A DNA stretch of 45,271 bases, taken from positions 1 through 45,271 of the forward strand of contig JANYHS010000018.1 in assembly GCA_025358945.1 (NCBI GenBank), read 5' to 3'. Source of the stretch: Acidobacteriota bacterium. GTDB lineage: Bacteria > Acidobacteriota > Vicinamibacteria > Vicinamibacterales > CAVVIG01. Below are positions 1 through 8,314 of the stretch, piece by piece. Made by a program: the position numbers and the translations under genes. Below the pieces are notes generated by a model, which was not told the DNA's origin, did no database searches, and worked only from the letters and a program-made list of their open reading frames with translations. Positions within the stretch are counted from its first letter, which is position 1; every line of letters begins with the position of its first letter.

Positions 1-345
1 CAGGAAGATCGTGTGCGCGCCGACGACGTGCTCGAGCGCCGCGTAGGTCGTACGCTTCTCCTCCAGGTTCTCGATGATCGCCTCGATGATCAGGTCGCAG
101 TCCTTCAGCGCTGCAATCGTCGTCGTGCCGGACAGATTGGCGAGCGTCTTATCGCGCGCCTCGGCGGTGACCTTCCCTTTGGCGACGCCGTCTTCGAGGA
201 ACTTCCTGGCGCGTCCGAGCCCCTTATCGAGGAACGACTGCTCCACCTCTCGCACGATGGTTGTGTAGCCGGCCGCCGCGCACACCTGCGCGATGCCCGA
301 TCCCATCAGTCCGCAGCCCAACACACCGACCGTTTTGATCTGCAT
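1..345 (-). CDS. 3-hydroxyacyl-CoA (3-hydroxybutyryl-CoA) dehydrogenase, N-terminal part
   Basis: NAD-dependent oxidation of 3-hydroxyacyl-CoA to 3-ketoacyl-CoA in the cytoplasm (beta-oxidation or butyrate/PHB-type metabolism). The first 115 residues are present and the gene runs off the left edge. The start ATG at 345 is followed at once by the Rossmann motif GCGLMGSGIA (residues 10-19), the classical nucleotide-binding loop of this family. The later segment with DLIIEAIIENLEEK matches the second half of the same fold. The next two genes on this strand (an isopropylmalate-type dehydrogenase and a broken thiolase) suggest a former acyl-CoA gene set. Family assignment is firm; chain-length preference cannot be read from this part. 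Confidence 0.9.
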   Translation of the reverse strand, partial: MQIKTVGVLGCGLMGSGIAQVCAAAGYTTIVREVEQSFLDKGLGRARKFLEDGVAKGKVTAEARDKTLANLSGTTTIAALKDCDLIIEAIIENLEEKRTTYAALEHVVGAHTIFL

Positions 346-363
346 AAATTCCTTCAGTTGCTC

Positions 364-417
364 GGCCCATTCACCACTGGGGACACGATGGACACAGAGG
401 TAAACACTGTGGTGTCC
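364..417. repeat. Intergenic inverted repeat with GGACAC/GTGTCC arms
   Basis: The gap between the two dehydrogenase genes holds GGACAC at 381-386 and GTGTCC at 412-417, with a second GGACACAG at 390-397 and CACTGTGG at 405-412 inside. The arms fold into an imperfect hairpin. There is no T-run, so it is not a convincing terminator. It looks like one of several short palindromic repeat types seen between genes in this window. Confidence 0.45.
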
Positions 418-1467
418 TTAGCGGTGGATCAGGGCCGCGATCCGGTCCCCGGCTTCCGCTGTGCCGAGCGACCCGCCGATGTCTCTCGTGCCATGGCCGG
501 CCATCACGGCGGCCTGCACGGCCGCATCGACGGCTGCGGCTTCCGGCGCGAGGCCCAGATAGTCGAGCATCAGCGCGGCTGACAGGATCGCACCCATCGG
601 ATTCGCGACGTTCTTCCCCGCCAGCGGCGGCGCCGATCCATGGACCGGTTCGAACATCGACGTCTTGCCCGGGTGCAGGTTGCCGGACGCGGCCATCCCG
701 AGCCCGCCCTGCAGCGCGGCGCCCAGGTCCGTGATGATGTCGCCGAACAGGTTATTTGTGACGATCACGTCGAACTGTGCGGGATTCTGGACCAGACACA
801 ACGCGAGCGCATCGATGTACAGGTGCCGCGCCTCGATGCCGGGATACTGCAGCGCCACTTCCTTGAACACACGCTGCCAGAGCGCGTGCCCCTGCGCCAT
901 GGCGTTGCTCTTGTCGGTCATGCAGATGCTGCGGCGTCCGTGCGTCGACGCGAACTCGAACGCGTGCCGGATGATCCGATGCACCCCTTTGTAGGTGTTC
1001 ACCTCTTCCTGAATCGCGACCTCGTCCTCGGTCCCCGCCTTGAAGCGTCCGCCGATGCTGACGTAGAGGCCTTCGGTGTTCTCGCGGAACACGACGAAGT
1101 TCACGTCCTGCGTGGTTCGCTCTTTCAGCGGACACAGTCGCTGATCCAGCAGCTTGACCGGGCGATAGTTGACGTAGAGATCCAGTTCGAAGCGCGTCCC
1201 GAGCAGGATGTCGCGCGCGTGCCGGTTGTCGGGCACGCGCGGATCGCCGAGCGCGCCGATGAACACGGCATCGAACTGATCGCGCAGCATCGCGTAGCCG
1301 TCGGACGGCATCGTGATGCCGGTCTTCAGGAAATAGTCGGCGCCCCATGGCAGCATCTCGAGGTCGAATGACCGTCCGAACACGTCGCCCACCGCGCGAA
1401 TCGCCTTGACGGCTTCCACAGTCGTGTCGACGCCGATTCCATCTCCGGGAATGACTGCTATGCGCAT
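418..1467 (-). CDS. Isocitrate/isopropylmalate dehydrogenase family protein
   Basis: Beta-decarboxylating dehydrogenase of 349 residues that oxidises and decarboxylates a 2-hydroxy acid with NAD(P) and a divalent metal. The start is the ATG at 1467, because the family N-terminus IAVIPGDGIG follows directly; 27 residues of open frame upstream are only translated repeat DNA. Other hallmarks are the substrate-binding stretch ending LYVNYRP, VFRENTEGLY, the metal/NAD segment NNLFGDIITDLGA, FEPVHGSAP and KNVANPMGAI. No leu genes lie nearby; the neighbours are acyl-CoA enzymes and a thiolase relic. It could be 3-isopropylmalate, homoisocitrate, isocitrate or tartrate/malate-type. The sequence alone does not settle the substrate, so no gene symbol is given. 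Confidence 0.85.
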   Translation of the reverse strand: MRIAVIPGDGIGVDTTVEAVKAIRAVGDVFGRSFDLEMLPWGADYFLKTGITMPSDGYAMLRDQFDAVFIGALGDPRVPDNRHARDILLGTRFELDLYVNYRPVKLLDQRLCPLKERTTQDVNFVVFRENTEGLYVSIGGRFKAGTEDEVAIQEEVNTYKGVHRIIRHAFEFASTHGRRSICMTDKSNAMAQGHALWQRVFKEVALQYPGIEARHLYIDALALCLVQNPAQFDVIVTNNLFGDIITDLGAALQGGLGMAASGNLHPGKTSMFEPVHGSAPPLAGKNVANPMGAILSAALMLDYLGLAPEAAAVDAAVQAAVMAGHGTRDIGGSLGTAEAGDRIAALIHR

Positions 1468-1592
1468 GGGGTAATTGGGTAAATGGGTAATTGGGAAATT
1501 GATTGGAGATTGACGGCGATCAGGCGCATTGTTCGAACCACATTCCATTCATCAATTAATTACTCAATGACCAGATTACCAATTTACCCAAT
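1468..1592. repeat. AT-rich inverted repeat built from AATTGGGTAA-like units
   Basis: An AT-rich island in otherwise GC-rich DNA. The left arm (about 1469-1507) repeats TAATTGGGTAAATGGGTAA; the right arm (about 1551-1592) is its imperfect reverse complement (ATTACC, AATTTACCCAATT). About 45 bases lie between. The right arm runs into the thiolase relic and supplies its last codons and stop (ATTGGGTAA on the minus strand). It could form a long imperfect stem in RNA. No T-run follows, so I call it a repeat element rather than a terminator. Confidence 0.6.
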
Positions 1593-1952
1593 TCGCTCGA
1601 TCGCCAGCGCCATTCCCATTCCCCCGCTCACACACAATGTGGCCAGGCCTCGCTTCGCGCCGCGCCGCTCGAGTTCATGCAGCAGCGTGACGACGATGCG
1701 CGCGCCGGTGCAGCCGATGGGGTGTCCGAGCGCGATGGCGCCGCCGTTGACGTTGAGTCGATCGGCCGGGATCAGCCTGTCGTTCAGCACGGCCAGCACC
1801 TGCACCGCGAACGCTTCGTTCAGCTCGACCTGGCGGCCCGGGTTCGGGCCGGAGCCCGCCTGACGGCCGTGACCGACCAGCACCTCGTCCACGTCGGACG
1901 CGCGGATGGCCGTGCGCGCGGCGCTGAGGATGACGACGTCCCGAACAAGCAT
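1584..1952 (-). pseudogene. Thiolase (acetyl-CoA acetyltransferase) with its core deleted
   Basis: An open frame of 122 residues made only of the two ends of a thiolase, a family normally about 390 residues long. Residues 1-16 are the family N-terminus ([11 protein letters not shown]). Residues 17-41 match the stretch with [17 protein letters not shown], which normally lies some 20 residues further on. Residues 42-122 are the C-terminal end with [22 protein letters not shown] (catalytic His77) and CVSGGMGMA (Cys107). The nucleophilic cysteine domain, about 250 residues, is missing. Both joins, near 1904/1905 and 1829/1830, keep the frame. It cannot be a working thiolase. It starts 23 bases after the histidine kinase stop. 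Either a natural double deletion or an assembly error would explain it. Confidence 0.7.
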
Positions 1953-1975
1953 GAACGATCCCTTGTAGAGCGGGT

Positions 1976-4024
1976 TCAGTGAACCGACGAAGGTCCGGGG
2001 AAACCTGATCCGGGAAGGGTCAGGCGGAAACAGCATCCCGCCGCGGCCGGCATCAACTCCAGCTGACCCTGGTGCGCGCTGGCGATCCCGAGCGACAGCG
2101 ACAGGCCAAGGCCGGGGCCCGCGCCCTCGGACTTGGTCGTGAAGAACGGCTCGAAGATCTTGCCCGCCAGTGCCGCGGGAATACCCGGGCCGGTGTCGCG
2201 CACTTCGAGTACGGCGTCACCCGACGACATGAACGTGCGCACCGACAGCACGCGCACGGCGCCGAGGTTGGACATCGCCTGCTCGGCGTTCATGATGAGA
2301 TTCAGGATCACCTGCTGAATCTCTTCGCGATTGGCCAGGACGAGCGGCAGCATCGGCGCGTACTCTTCACGCACCTGAATACCGGCCATCTCCAGCTCGT
2401 AGGCCCGCACGCTCATCGTCGCTTTGACGATGTCGTTCAGATCCAGAAGCAGCCGTTCGTTCGGCGCCTGCCGGACGAAGCGCAGGAGATTGCGCACGAT
2501 ACGCCCTGCGCGTCCGGCTTCAAAGCGGGCGCGCTCCAGATCGGCGCGCATCGTCGGTTCGGGATGCTGATCGAGCGCCAGCTCGAGGGATCCGATCACC
2601 GTCTGCAACGGATTGTTGATCTCGTGCGCCACGCCGGAGACGAACTCACCAAGTGCGGATAAGCGCTCGCCGCGCACGAGCTGCTCGCGCAGCCGGAGTT
2701 CCTCGGTGATGTCGCGGATGACCGCGACAAAATATGTGATGCGACCGCCGCCATCCACGATCGGCGCCGCGACGCAGGCGGCCTGAAACGTCCCGCCGTC
2801 CTTGCGCGCCAGCGATGCGTTGACCCGCGTCACCTGTTTCGATTTCAGGCTTTTGTTGAACATCGGAATCGCGTCGGTCGACTCGGGCGCCACGAGCGCG
2901 CGCGGCGGCAGCGATTCGAGCTGTTCGTGCGTGTAGCCGGTGGCCCGGCAGAACGCGTCGTTCGCGTACTCGATCTGACTGTTGCGCCCGACGATGATGA
3001 CGAGATCGCCAGCCTGCTCGCAGGCGGTCGCCAGGAGGCGCAGACGCTGGTTTGCCTGTTCGCCGATCCGCTGCTCGACGCGCAGGCGGACGAGGACCAG
3101 GGCGATCCCGCAGACCAGCGTGCCGGCGGTCGCGACGTCGCGCAGCGTGTCCACTGGCTCGCCGAGCGGCATGAGGTATCGCAAGCCGTAGCCGACCACA
3201 GGCACGATGAGCAGCGCGACGAACAACAGGATCGGCGACGCCTGCTCCGTCGGCCGCGTCGCACTGGCTCGCGATTCCGTCGGTGACGCCGGCGACGTCG
3301 CCGCCGCCCATGCGGCAAACCAGAACGGCAGCATCCATCCGATATCAGCCGGCGATCCAGTCTGATAGTCACCACGGACAGCAAGCACGGAGAGCAGGAC
3401 GAGGATCGCGAACGCCAGCATCATCCCGTACGCGAGCCGCCGGTAGACCATCGCCCACGCGCTCTTGCCGGCGGCCACCGCGGCCAGCAGCAAGCCGGCG
3501 ACCGACGCCAGGCGGACGATCGGTCCCACGACCGCCAGCGATTGCAGCGCCAGCGCCGCATGCGCCGGATCGAGCCCAGGCGCAATGATCAGCGACCAGT
3601 ACAGAAAGCCCGTGAGAAACACGAGCACGATGATGTCGAGCGTCACCGTGATCGCCGCGTCCACCTGTGCGGGACGATGCGGCCACGCGGCGAGGGCGAT
3701 GAGCGGCAGCGCGGAGCCGGACAGTTGCAGCACGACGTGCCACCGGAACCACGGCAGCGACGACGCGCGGAATAGTTCGTCGGCGGCCCAGCCCAGCTGC
3801 CCGAGGAACCACAGCGCCGCCCACGCCCCGATGGCGCCCCAGAACACCGCCTGGCGCCCGCGCCAGTCGTGCCGCCGCGTCGCGAGCACGAACAACGGCG
3901 CGAGCGGAGGCAGGAGGAGGCCAATGTTGCCCAGCGTCATGCGCGCCGCGTCATGGCCGGCCACGCTCACCATGATCGCGGCGTACGCGCCGGAGTACAC
4001 CAGCCCCGCGACCGCCCAGTTCAT
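1976..4024 (-). CDS. Membrane-bound PAS sensor histidine kinase
   Basis: Two-component sensor of 682 residues. The start is the ATG at 4024, directly before the first membrane segment; 19 further open codons upstream look non-coding. Residues 1-320 hold about eight hydrophobic segments, so the sensory part lies in the inner membrane. A PAS domain follows (about 330-445; [14 protein letters not shown]), then the HisKA dimerisation helix with phospho-acceptor His467 in [10 protein letters not shown]. The HATPase domain has the N box [10 protein letters not shown] (573-582), G1 box DTGPGIP (610-616) and G2 box [11 protein letters not shown] (636-646). No response regulator is in the window, so the partner is unknown. 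The only downstream gene on this strand is the thiolase relic. Confidence 0.93.
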   Translation of the reverse strand: MNWAVAGLVYSGAYAAIMVSVAGHDAARMTLGNIGLLLPPLAPLFVLATRRHDWRGRQAVFWGAIGAWAALWFLGQLGWAADELFRASSLPWFRWHVVLQLSGSALPLIALAAWPHRPAQVDAAITVTLDIIVLVFLTGFLYWSLIIAPGLDPAHAALALQSLAVVGPIVRLASVAGLLLAAVAAGKSAWAMVYRRLAYGMMLAFAILVLLSVLAVRGDYQTGSPADIGWMLPFWFAAWAAATSPASPTESRASATRPTEQASPILLFVALLIVPVVGYGLRYLMPLGEPVDTLRDVATAGTLVCGIALVLVRLRVEQRIGEQANQRLRLLATACEQAGDLVIIVGRNSQIEYANDAFCRATGYTHEQLESLPPRALVAPESTDAIPMFNKSLKSKQVTRVNASLARKDGGTFQAACVAAPIVDGGGRITYFVAVIRDITEELRLREQLVRGERLSALGEFVSGVAHEINNPLQTVIGSLELALDQHPEPTMRADLERARFEAGRAGRIVRNLLRFVRQAPNERLLLDLNDIVKATMSVRAYELEMAGIQVREEYAPMLPLVLANREEIQQVILNLIMNAEQAMSNLGAVRVLSVRTFMSSGDAVLEVRDTGPGIPAALAGKIFEPFFTTKSEGAGPGLGLSLSLGIASAHQGQLELMPAAAGCCFRLTLPGSGFPGPSSVH

Positions 4025-4133
4025 CGAGCTGCGCGCCCCATCGTCTTGAGTGTATCTCGAAGCCGGCAGGCCAGACTGCACGCCGTTGCCTCCGGCGCCG
4101 GCTCGATCGGCGGCTCTCCGTTCGAGTCGATGT

Positions 4134-4139
4134 TATAGT
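4134..4139 (+). promoter_or_regulatory. -10 box (TATAGT) for the PilZ gene
   Basis: TATAGT ends 8 bases before the PilZ start codon, so transcription would begin at or within a base or two of the ATG. No Shine-Dalgarno sequence lies in between. The message is probably leaderless. The -35 region is weak. Confidence 0.45.
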
Positions 4140-4147
4140 CGGGCCGA

Positions 4148-4495
4148 ATGGCTCCGGACGATAAGCGCGACACACACCGCTTGCAGATTCTTGGGGATCT
4201 GCACGGCGAGGTGATGGTGTTCCAGCCGATGGCGATCAAGGAAATCAGCCGCGGCGGCGCGCAGATCGAAACCGGATTTCCGCTCCACCTTGATTCACTA
4301 CACGACTTCCGGCTGACGCTCGGCGACCGTTCCCTCGTCGTCAAGGGCCGCGTGGTCCACTGCAGCATCACGGATGTGGAGCAGGAGCTGGTGCTCTATC
4401 GCGCGGGCATCGAGTTCATCGAGCCCTCCGAGCGCGTCGCGGCGGCGATCTCCGACTTCATCGACGCCGTCGAGAACGGACGTCGAGCCTTATAA
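4148..4495 (+). CDS. PilZ domain protein (cyclic-di-GMP binding)
   Basis: Small cytoplasmic protein of 115 residues consisting of a single PilZ domain. The c-di-GMP loop RxxxR is present as R7-D-T-H-R11. The second motif, usually (D/N)xSxxG, is present as EISRGG (residues 36-41), with Glu in place of Asp/Asn. The rest has the alternating strand pattern of a PilZ barrel, with VVKGRVVHC and YRAGIEFIEP near the end. It is a likely receptor for the c-di-GMP made by the GGDEF protein and removed by the HD-GYP proteins elsewhere in this window; its output partner is unknown. It stands alone, divergent from the histidine kinase and convergent with the peptidase. Confidence 0.85.
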   Translation: MAPDDKRDTHRLQILGDLHGEVMVFQPMAIKEISRGGAQIETGFPLHLDSLHDFRLTLGDRSLVVKGRVVHCSITDVEQELVLYRAGIEFIEPSERVAAAISDFIDAVENGRRAL

Positions 4496-4521
4496 AGAAG
4501 AAACCGCCGCGGTTCCTTCTT
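4495..4521. terminator. Bidirectional hairpin between PilZ and peptidase genes
   Basis: AAGAAGAAACCGC (4495-4507) pairs with GCGGTTCCTTCTT (4509-4521) with one mismatch. The A-rich left arm and T-rich right arm give a U-tract in both directions, so this hairpin can end both convergent genes. It overlaps the stop codons of both. Confidence 0.75.
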
Positions 4522-5911
4522 ATCTCCCCGGGTTGGTCTTGATGTCGGTGCTCGCGCGGGCGGGTGAGACGTAGGCGGTGACGAAGCTCTCGTGGCCGCC
4601 GGCATCGATCGACGCCACGCCGAAGACGTAGTCGTCGATCTGCATGTTGGGCAGAATCAGCGTCGTCACATTGCCGACGCGCACGTCATGCTGCCAGTCC
4701 GATCCCCATGCCTCGCGCCAGAAGACCCGGTACGCCGCGGCGCCGGGTGCCGCGGTCCACTTCAGGTTGGCGTCGTAGCCTGAGGGCGCGCGGGTGATCA
4801 TCGGCGCACCACGATCGCTCAACACGCCGGGCGGCGGCGGCGCAAGCGCCAGCGTGGCGGCAGACGCGGCGTTCACGCGCGCGTTCTGCGCCAGGTACGG
4901 CAGCGAGATCCCTTCGTAGGTGTCGCGCACGTCGTGCTGGCACGCGAAGTTCTCACGCGACTCGCGGAAACCGACGGCGGTGAAACCCAGCTGGTTGTAG
5001 GCGGAATGATCGCCGCCGCGGCCAAAGCGATCCGGCCGCGCCATCGGACGCACGGTGTGCGACGGCACGTATCGACCGCCCCAGCGCTGGACGAACCGCG
5101 CCAGTTCACGCGACGCCGAATCCTCCGGCCCCTCGGCATACACGCGAATTGTCGCGCCGTCGACAATGCCGTTGCCGCCCCGGTCGTTGCCGACGATGTC
5201 GTTGTTGAAGATCGCTTCGATCGGGATCTTCTCGGCGACGGCTTTCTGTGCGTGCAACCGCGCGCCAACGAGTCCCTGCTCTTCCCCGACATGGCACATG
5301 AACACCAGCGTCGCGTCGAAGTCGATGCCGCTCTGGCTGAACACGCGCGCCAGCTCAATGGTCAGCGCCGTCCCGCTGCCATCGTCGTTGACGCCGGGGG
5401 CGAAGGTGTCGAGCGGCGCGTTCGGGTCGACGGGCGGCGCGGGGCGCGCGTCGGGGTCGGCCGCAGGCGTCGGTGCGCCGGCATTCGCCGCACCCTGCCC
5501 GCGTGACGTCGCAAGCGTGTCGTAGTGGCCACTGATGTAGACCCGCCGCGGACTGCGACCCGGAAGCACCGCCATCACGTTGCGCAGCTCGACGTCGCGC
5601 GTGATGCGCCCCTGCGGCACGACCTGGTAGGTGTCAAAGCTGACCTGCAGCTTCGGGCTGTAGCCCCTCATCTCGTCGAGAATCCATTGCCGCGCCGCAC
5701 CAATGCCACGCGTCGTCGACGTCGTCGAGGACATCGTGCTGCGCGTCTCGAAGCTCTCGAGCTTTTTCAGGATCACGCCGAGCCGCTCTTCGGACACCGT
5801 CGCGACCAGGCGGACGACCCGTGGGTCGAGATCGCTGTCCTGCGCGCCGGCGCTCCGGCTGACGCCAGACACAACCAATACGAGACACACCATCAGCCGC
5901 CGTGCCGTCAT
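4520..5911 (-). CDS. Secreted M28 family zinc aminopeptidase with C-terminal FN3-like domain
   Basis: Exported metallopeptidase of 463 residues. A signal peptide (about residues 1-23, ending SAGAQ) precedes the peptidase domain. The two-zinc site is complete: His129 and Asp131 in SGHYDT, Asp in GVNDDGSG (173-180), Glu pair in HVGEEQG (207-213), Asp238 in NNDIVGND, and His in GGDHSAYN. A C-terminal part of about 85 residues (NLKWTAAPGAAAYRVFW onward) resembles a fibronectin type III fold and may bind substrate or the cell surface. Two ATGs (5914 and 5911) overlap the upstream stop. I chose 5911 because AGGGTG lies five bases before it but only two before the other. It is translationally coupled to the cyclotransferase-like gene. 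Confidence 0.92.
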   Translation of the reverse strand: MTARRLMVCLVLVVSGVSRSAGAQDSDLDPRVVRLVATVSEERLGVILKKLESFETRSTMSSTTSTTRGIGAARQWILDEMRGYSPKLQVSFDTYQVVPQGRITRDVELRNVMAVLPGRSPRRVYISGHYDTLATSRGQGAANAGAPTPAADPDARPAPPVDPNAPLDTFAPGVNDDGSGTALTIELARVFSQSGIDFDATLVFMCHVGEEQGLVGARLHAQKAVAEKIPIEAIFNNDIVGNDRGGNGIVDGATIRVYAEGPEDSASRELARFVQRWGGRYVPSHTVRPMARPDRFGRGGDHSAYNQLGFTAVGFRESRENFACQHDVRDTYEGISLPYLAQNARVNAASAATLALAPPPPGVLSDRGAPMITRAPSGYDANLKWTAAPGAAAYRVFWREAWGSDWQHDVRVGNVTTLILPNMQIDDYVFGVASIDAGGHESFVTAYVSPARASTDIKTNPGR

Positions 5912-6312
5912 CATTTCACCCTGAGGTGTTCGAGATAATCGCCAGACGCGATTCGCTGCGCGCGGCCGAGGGGCGCGTTGTAGAAGTACGCCCACGCCTG
6001 TTCGACGTGGCCGGCGTCGAAGGTGACGGGCGTTTCCACTCGTGTGTAGAGACTGGCGTCCGGGTGACCGGGACGATATCCCTCGATCTCGTCGAGCGCC
6101 GCGAGCACAGCGTCCGCGTCGGTCATGCGATGCACTTCCCCGAGCACACGGCCATCAGACGCCGGAATCGCGGCCGGATAGAGGCCCAGGTCAAAGAGCG
6201 TCGCCTGAATGGATCCGCGGCCGATCGCGGTCAGGTTCGGGTCGATGCGCGATCGCCCTGGCCGCTTGAAACCGCTCATCAGCGTGCCGTAGAAGAAAAC
6301 GAGATCGGTCAT
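5911..6312 (-). CDS. Gamma-glutamylcyclotransferase-like (AIG2/GGACT fold) protein
   Basis: Cytoplasmic protein of 133 residues, the usual length for the family. The substrate-loop motif FFYGTLM lies at residues 6-12, and the probable catalytic Glu is in ALDEIEGY (around residue 77). Family members open gamma-glutamyl-amine or dipeptide bonds to give 5-oxoproline; the exact substrate here is unknown. Its stop overlaps the start of the M28 peptidase, which points to co-expression and perhaps a joint role in peptide turnover. No gene precedes it closely on this strand, so the promoter should lie in the 6313-6378 gap. Confidence 0.85.
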   Translation of the reverse strand: MTDLVFFYGTLMSGFKRPGRSRIDPNLTAIGRGSIQATLFDLGLYPAAIPASDGRVLGEVHRMTDADAVLAALDEIEGYRPGHPDASLYTRVETPVTFDAGHVEQAWAYFYNAPLGRAQRIASGDYLEHLRVK

Positions 6313-6378
6313 CTGTCTGGAGTGGGACGGCGCGCAGGCGCTACTGGCGAGGAGTGTAGGGGGCGCAGTGGGAAGGCG

Positions 6379-7431
6379 TCAAGGGGACCCCGGCTTGTTC
6401 TTGCCGGCAACCGCGCCGATGACGTCGAACACTTCGGCCGGCACGGCAAAAGACAGCGACACGGTCTTGCCGGCGCCACCGAGTTCGAGCGACTGCATCA
6501 TGGCCTGCAGTTCAGGCTTGGCGCCCGCACCGAGTTTGGCCAGCGCCAGGAAACCACGCACGACGTCGCGCAGATTGTTGGCGGATGCCTCGTCACGTGC
6601 TTCCGCGCGAAGCGTGCCACGGATGCCGCCGTTGACGTGGCCGCTGATCGCGAACCAGGCGATCGCGGGAATCTGGCTGAGGACGTTGTCCGGCAGATGG
6701 GCCTGCGGGCTGAGCGCGTCGAACCGGCCGACGGCCCACGCATTGGCGTTGTCGAGCGACCGTACCAGGTTCATCAACTCGTCGTTGCCGGTGACGCTCT
6801 CGAGTCCCGCCTGGGGATTGTTGCCGGCCTTGTGCAGGTCGATCGCGGACTTGAGAAGGGTCGTGCTGCCGATCGCTACGAGTCCGGGCTCGATGAAGGA
6901 CAGTGCGAATGTCGTGTTCTTGTTCGTGGTCGGGTGCACGTCGATGTCGCCGGCGGCGAAGTCTTTCGTGTCCACGACGATGAGGCGCTTGCCGCTGTAG
7001 TCCTCGACGTGCGCACCGTGCTCGCGCATCAGCGCTTCGATTTTCACTTCGGCAAACCGGCCGCGCGCCAGCACCATGCCCGCGCCGGGAATGCTGGTGC
7101 TCTTCGCCTCCGGGTGCATGCAGGCGACGACGCTGTCGATGTCGGTTTCGATGTTGATGCCGGTCAGGTTCTCGAGTTCTTTCTGACCGTTCTCCGGCAT
7201 GGGCAGGGCGCGGCGCATCTTCTGCCGCAGCTCGGAGCTCATGATTTCCTGGACGTTGGCGAACGCGATGACCGTGGCGTCGCGGGGCACGAAGGCGAGG
7301 TCGGCCTGCCCGCCGCGGCGGCCCTGGGCGCCCGCAGGGAACCCCACGTAATACGCGACGAGCCCCGTGCCGAGGCCGACGCCCAGCACGAGAAGCGAAA
7401 TAATCACGAAATATCGGGTCTTATTCGTCAT
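6379..7431 (-). CDS. Membrane-anchored protein of unknown function
   Basis: A 350-residue protein I cannot name with certainty. One N-terminal membrane segment (about residues 8-30) is followed by a large domain that should lie outside the membrane. The repeated plan (AFVPRDATVIAFANVQEIM near 45-65, DIDSVVACM near 100, GMVLARG near 120) resembles uncharacterised DUF3352-like proteins of acidobacteria, in which each half has strands that assess a residual or score. No catalytic motif is evident. It starts 38 bases after the last ABC permease gene and on the same strand, so it is probably the last gene of that operon. Confidence 0.7.
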   Translation of the reverse strand: MTNKTRYFVIISLLVLGVGLGTGLVAYYVGFPAGAQGRRGGQADLAFVPRDATVIAFANVQEIMSSELRQKMRRALPMPENGQKELENLTGINIETDIDSVVACMHPEAKSTSIPGAGMVLARGRFAEVKIEALMREHGAHVEDYSGKRLIVVDTKDFAAGDIDVHPTTNKNTTFALSFIEPGLVAIGSTTLLKSAIDLHKAGNNPQAGLESVTGNDELMNLVRSLDNANAWAVGRFDALSPQAHLPDNVLSQIPAIAWFAISGHVNGGIRGTLRAEARDEASANNLRDVVRGFLALAKLGAGAKPELQAMMQSLELGGAGKTVSLSFAVPAEVFDVIGAVAGKNKPGSP

Positions 7432-7468
7432 GGGCAGCGCCTCAACGTCTTATACGGCCTGCTGAAGA

Positions 7469-8314
7469 TTATTGTTCAAGAACGTACTCGCGCTGCTCGA
7501 CGGCACGGCCCGCCAGCCAGAGCGAGACCGCGATGATCCCGGCCAGGCACAGCAGACTGGTCCACAGCGAGGGCACTTCGTGGAAGATCTGCAGCAGCAT
7601 GCTGACCGCCGAATCCTGAGGCATCTCGTGCGTCACGAGCGCCTGCATGTAGTACGCAATCGTCAGCCGTCGGAGATAGCCGGGAAACAGCAGCACTGCC
7701 GGCTCCCACCCGAACGCGAACACCAGCCCGACCACGAGCGGCCGCTTGAGTCGCGTGCCGACCAGCGCGAAGACGGCGCCGTACGCTGCGAGACCGACCG
7801 CGAGCATGCCGAGGTCCGCCAGCAGCGAGGGAAACGCCGCGCCGATGCTGCCGCCGCCGGTGGGCGCCACCAGGAAAAACATCAGCATCACCGATGGCAG
7901 CACCAGCAGTACCGTGCAGGCGAGATACGCCAGGTATTTGCCGACCAGCACGGCGCTGCGCGGGATCGGGCGCGTGAACAGATAGGTGATCGTCTTGTCG
8001 TCCACTTCGTCGGCGATCAGCGACGTGCCGTAGAACACGCCGAGCACCGGCACGATGAACCGGATGAACAGCAGCCAGATCATCATGCCGAAAATGCTCG
8101 AGCCGCCGACCACCGCGCCGTTGACCTTGAACCCGGCTGCATGCAGTGTGTCGAACACCCGCAGCACGATGGCGATCGCGACCGGGCCGCCAAGCAGCAC
8201 GCCGAGAAAGACCGATCGGCGCGACCACAGCATCTGGCCGAGCGACAGATCAAAGATGCGCATCGCCGAGGACAGCATGCCCGGCGTCGCCGCGGATCGC
8301 GTTGGCTGGCTCAT
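7469..8314 (-). CDS. ABC-2 type transporter permease (second pair)
   Basis: Integral membrane protein of 281 residues with about six hydrophobic segments and the layout of ABC-2 permeases: a cytoplasmic N-terminus, a long first extracytoplasmic part, then a segment with DEVDDKTITYLFTRPIPR, a family-typical cytoplasmic stretch before the core helices. It overlaps the upstream ATPase gene by ATGA, so the two are translated together. The substrate is unknown; such pairs in soil bacteria often export lipids or natural products or confer resistance. Confidence 0.85.
   Translation of the reverse strand: MSQPTRSAATPGMLSSAMRIFDLSLGQMLWSRRSVFLGVLLGGPVAIAIVLRVFDTLHAAGFKVNGAVVGGSSIFGMMIWLLFIRFIVPVLGVFYGTSLIADEVDDKTITYLFTRPIPRSAVLVGKYLAYLACTVLLVLPSVMLMFFLVAPTGGGSIGAAFPSLLADLGMLAVGLAAYGAVFALVGTRLKRPLVVGLVFAFGWEPAVLLFPGYLRRLTIAYYMQALVTHEMPQDSAVSMLLQIFHEVPSLWTSLLCLAGIIAVSLWLAGRAVEQREYVLEQ

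Noticed and set aside
1100-1500. leuB as a firm gene name for the dehydrogenase at 418-1467
   Set aside because: Motifs are shared by several substrate classes and no leucine genes are present, so the symbol is not justified.
5902-7536. Open frame of 544 codons on the plus strand
   Set aside because: It runs antisense to the peptidase end, the cyclotransferase-like gene and the DUF3352-like gene, all with clear motifs or strong coding character. The frame is rich in Arg/His/Ala as expected for the reverse of GC-rich coding DNA.
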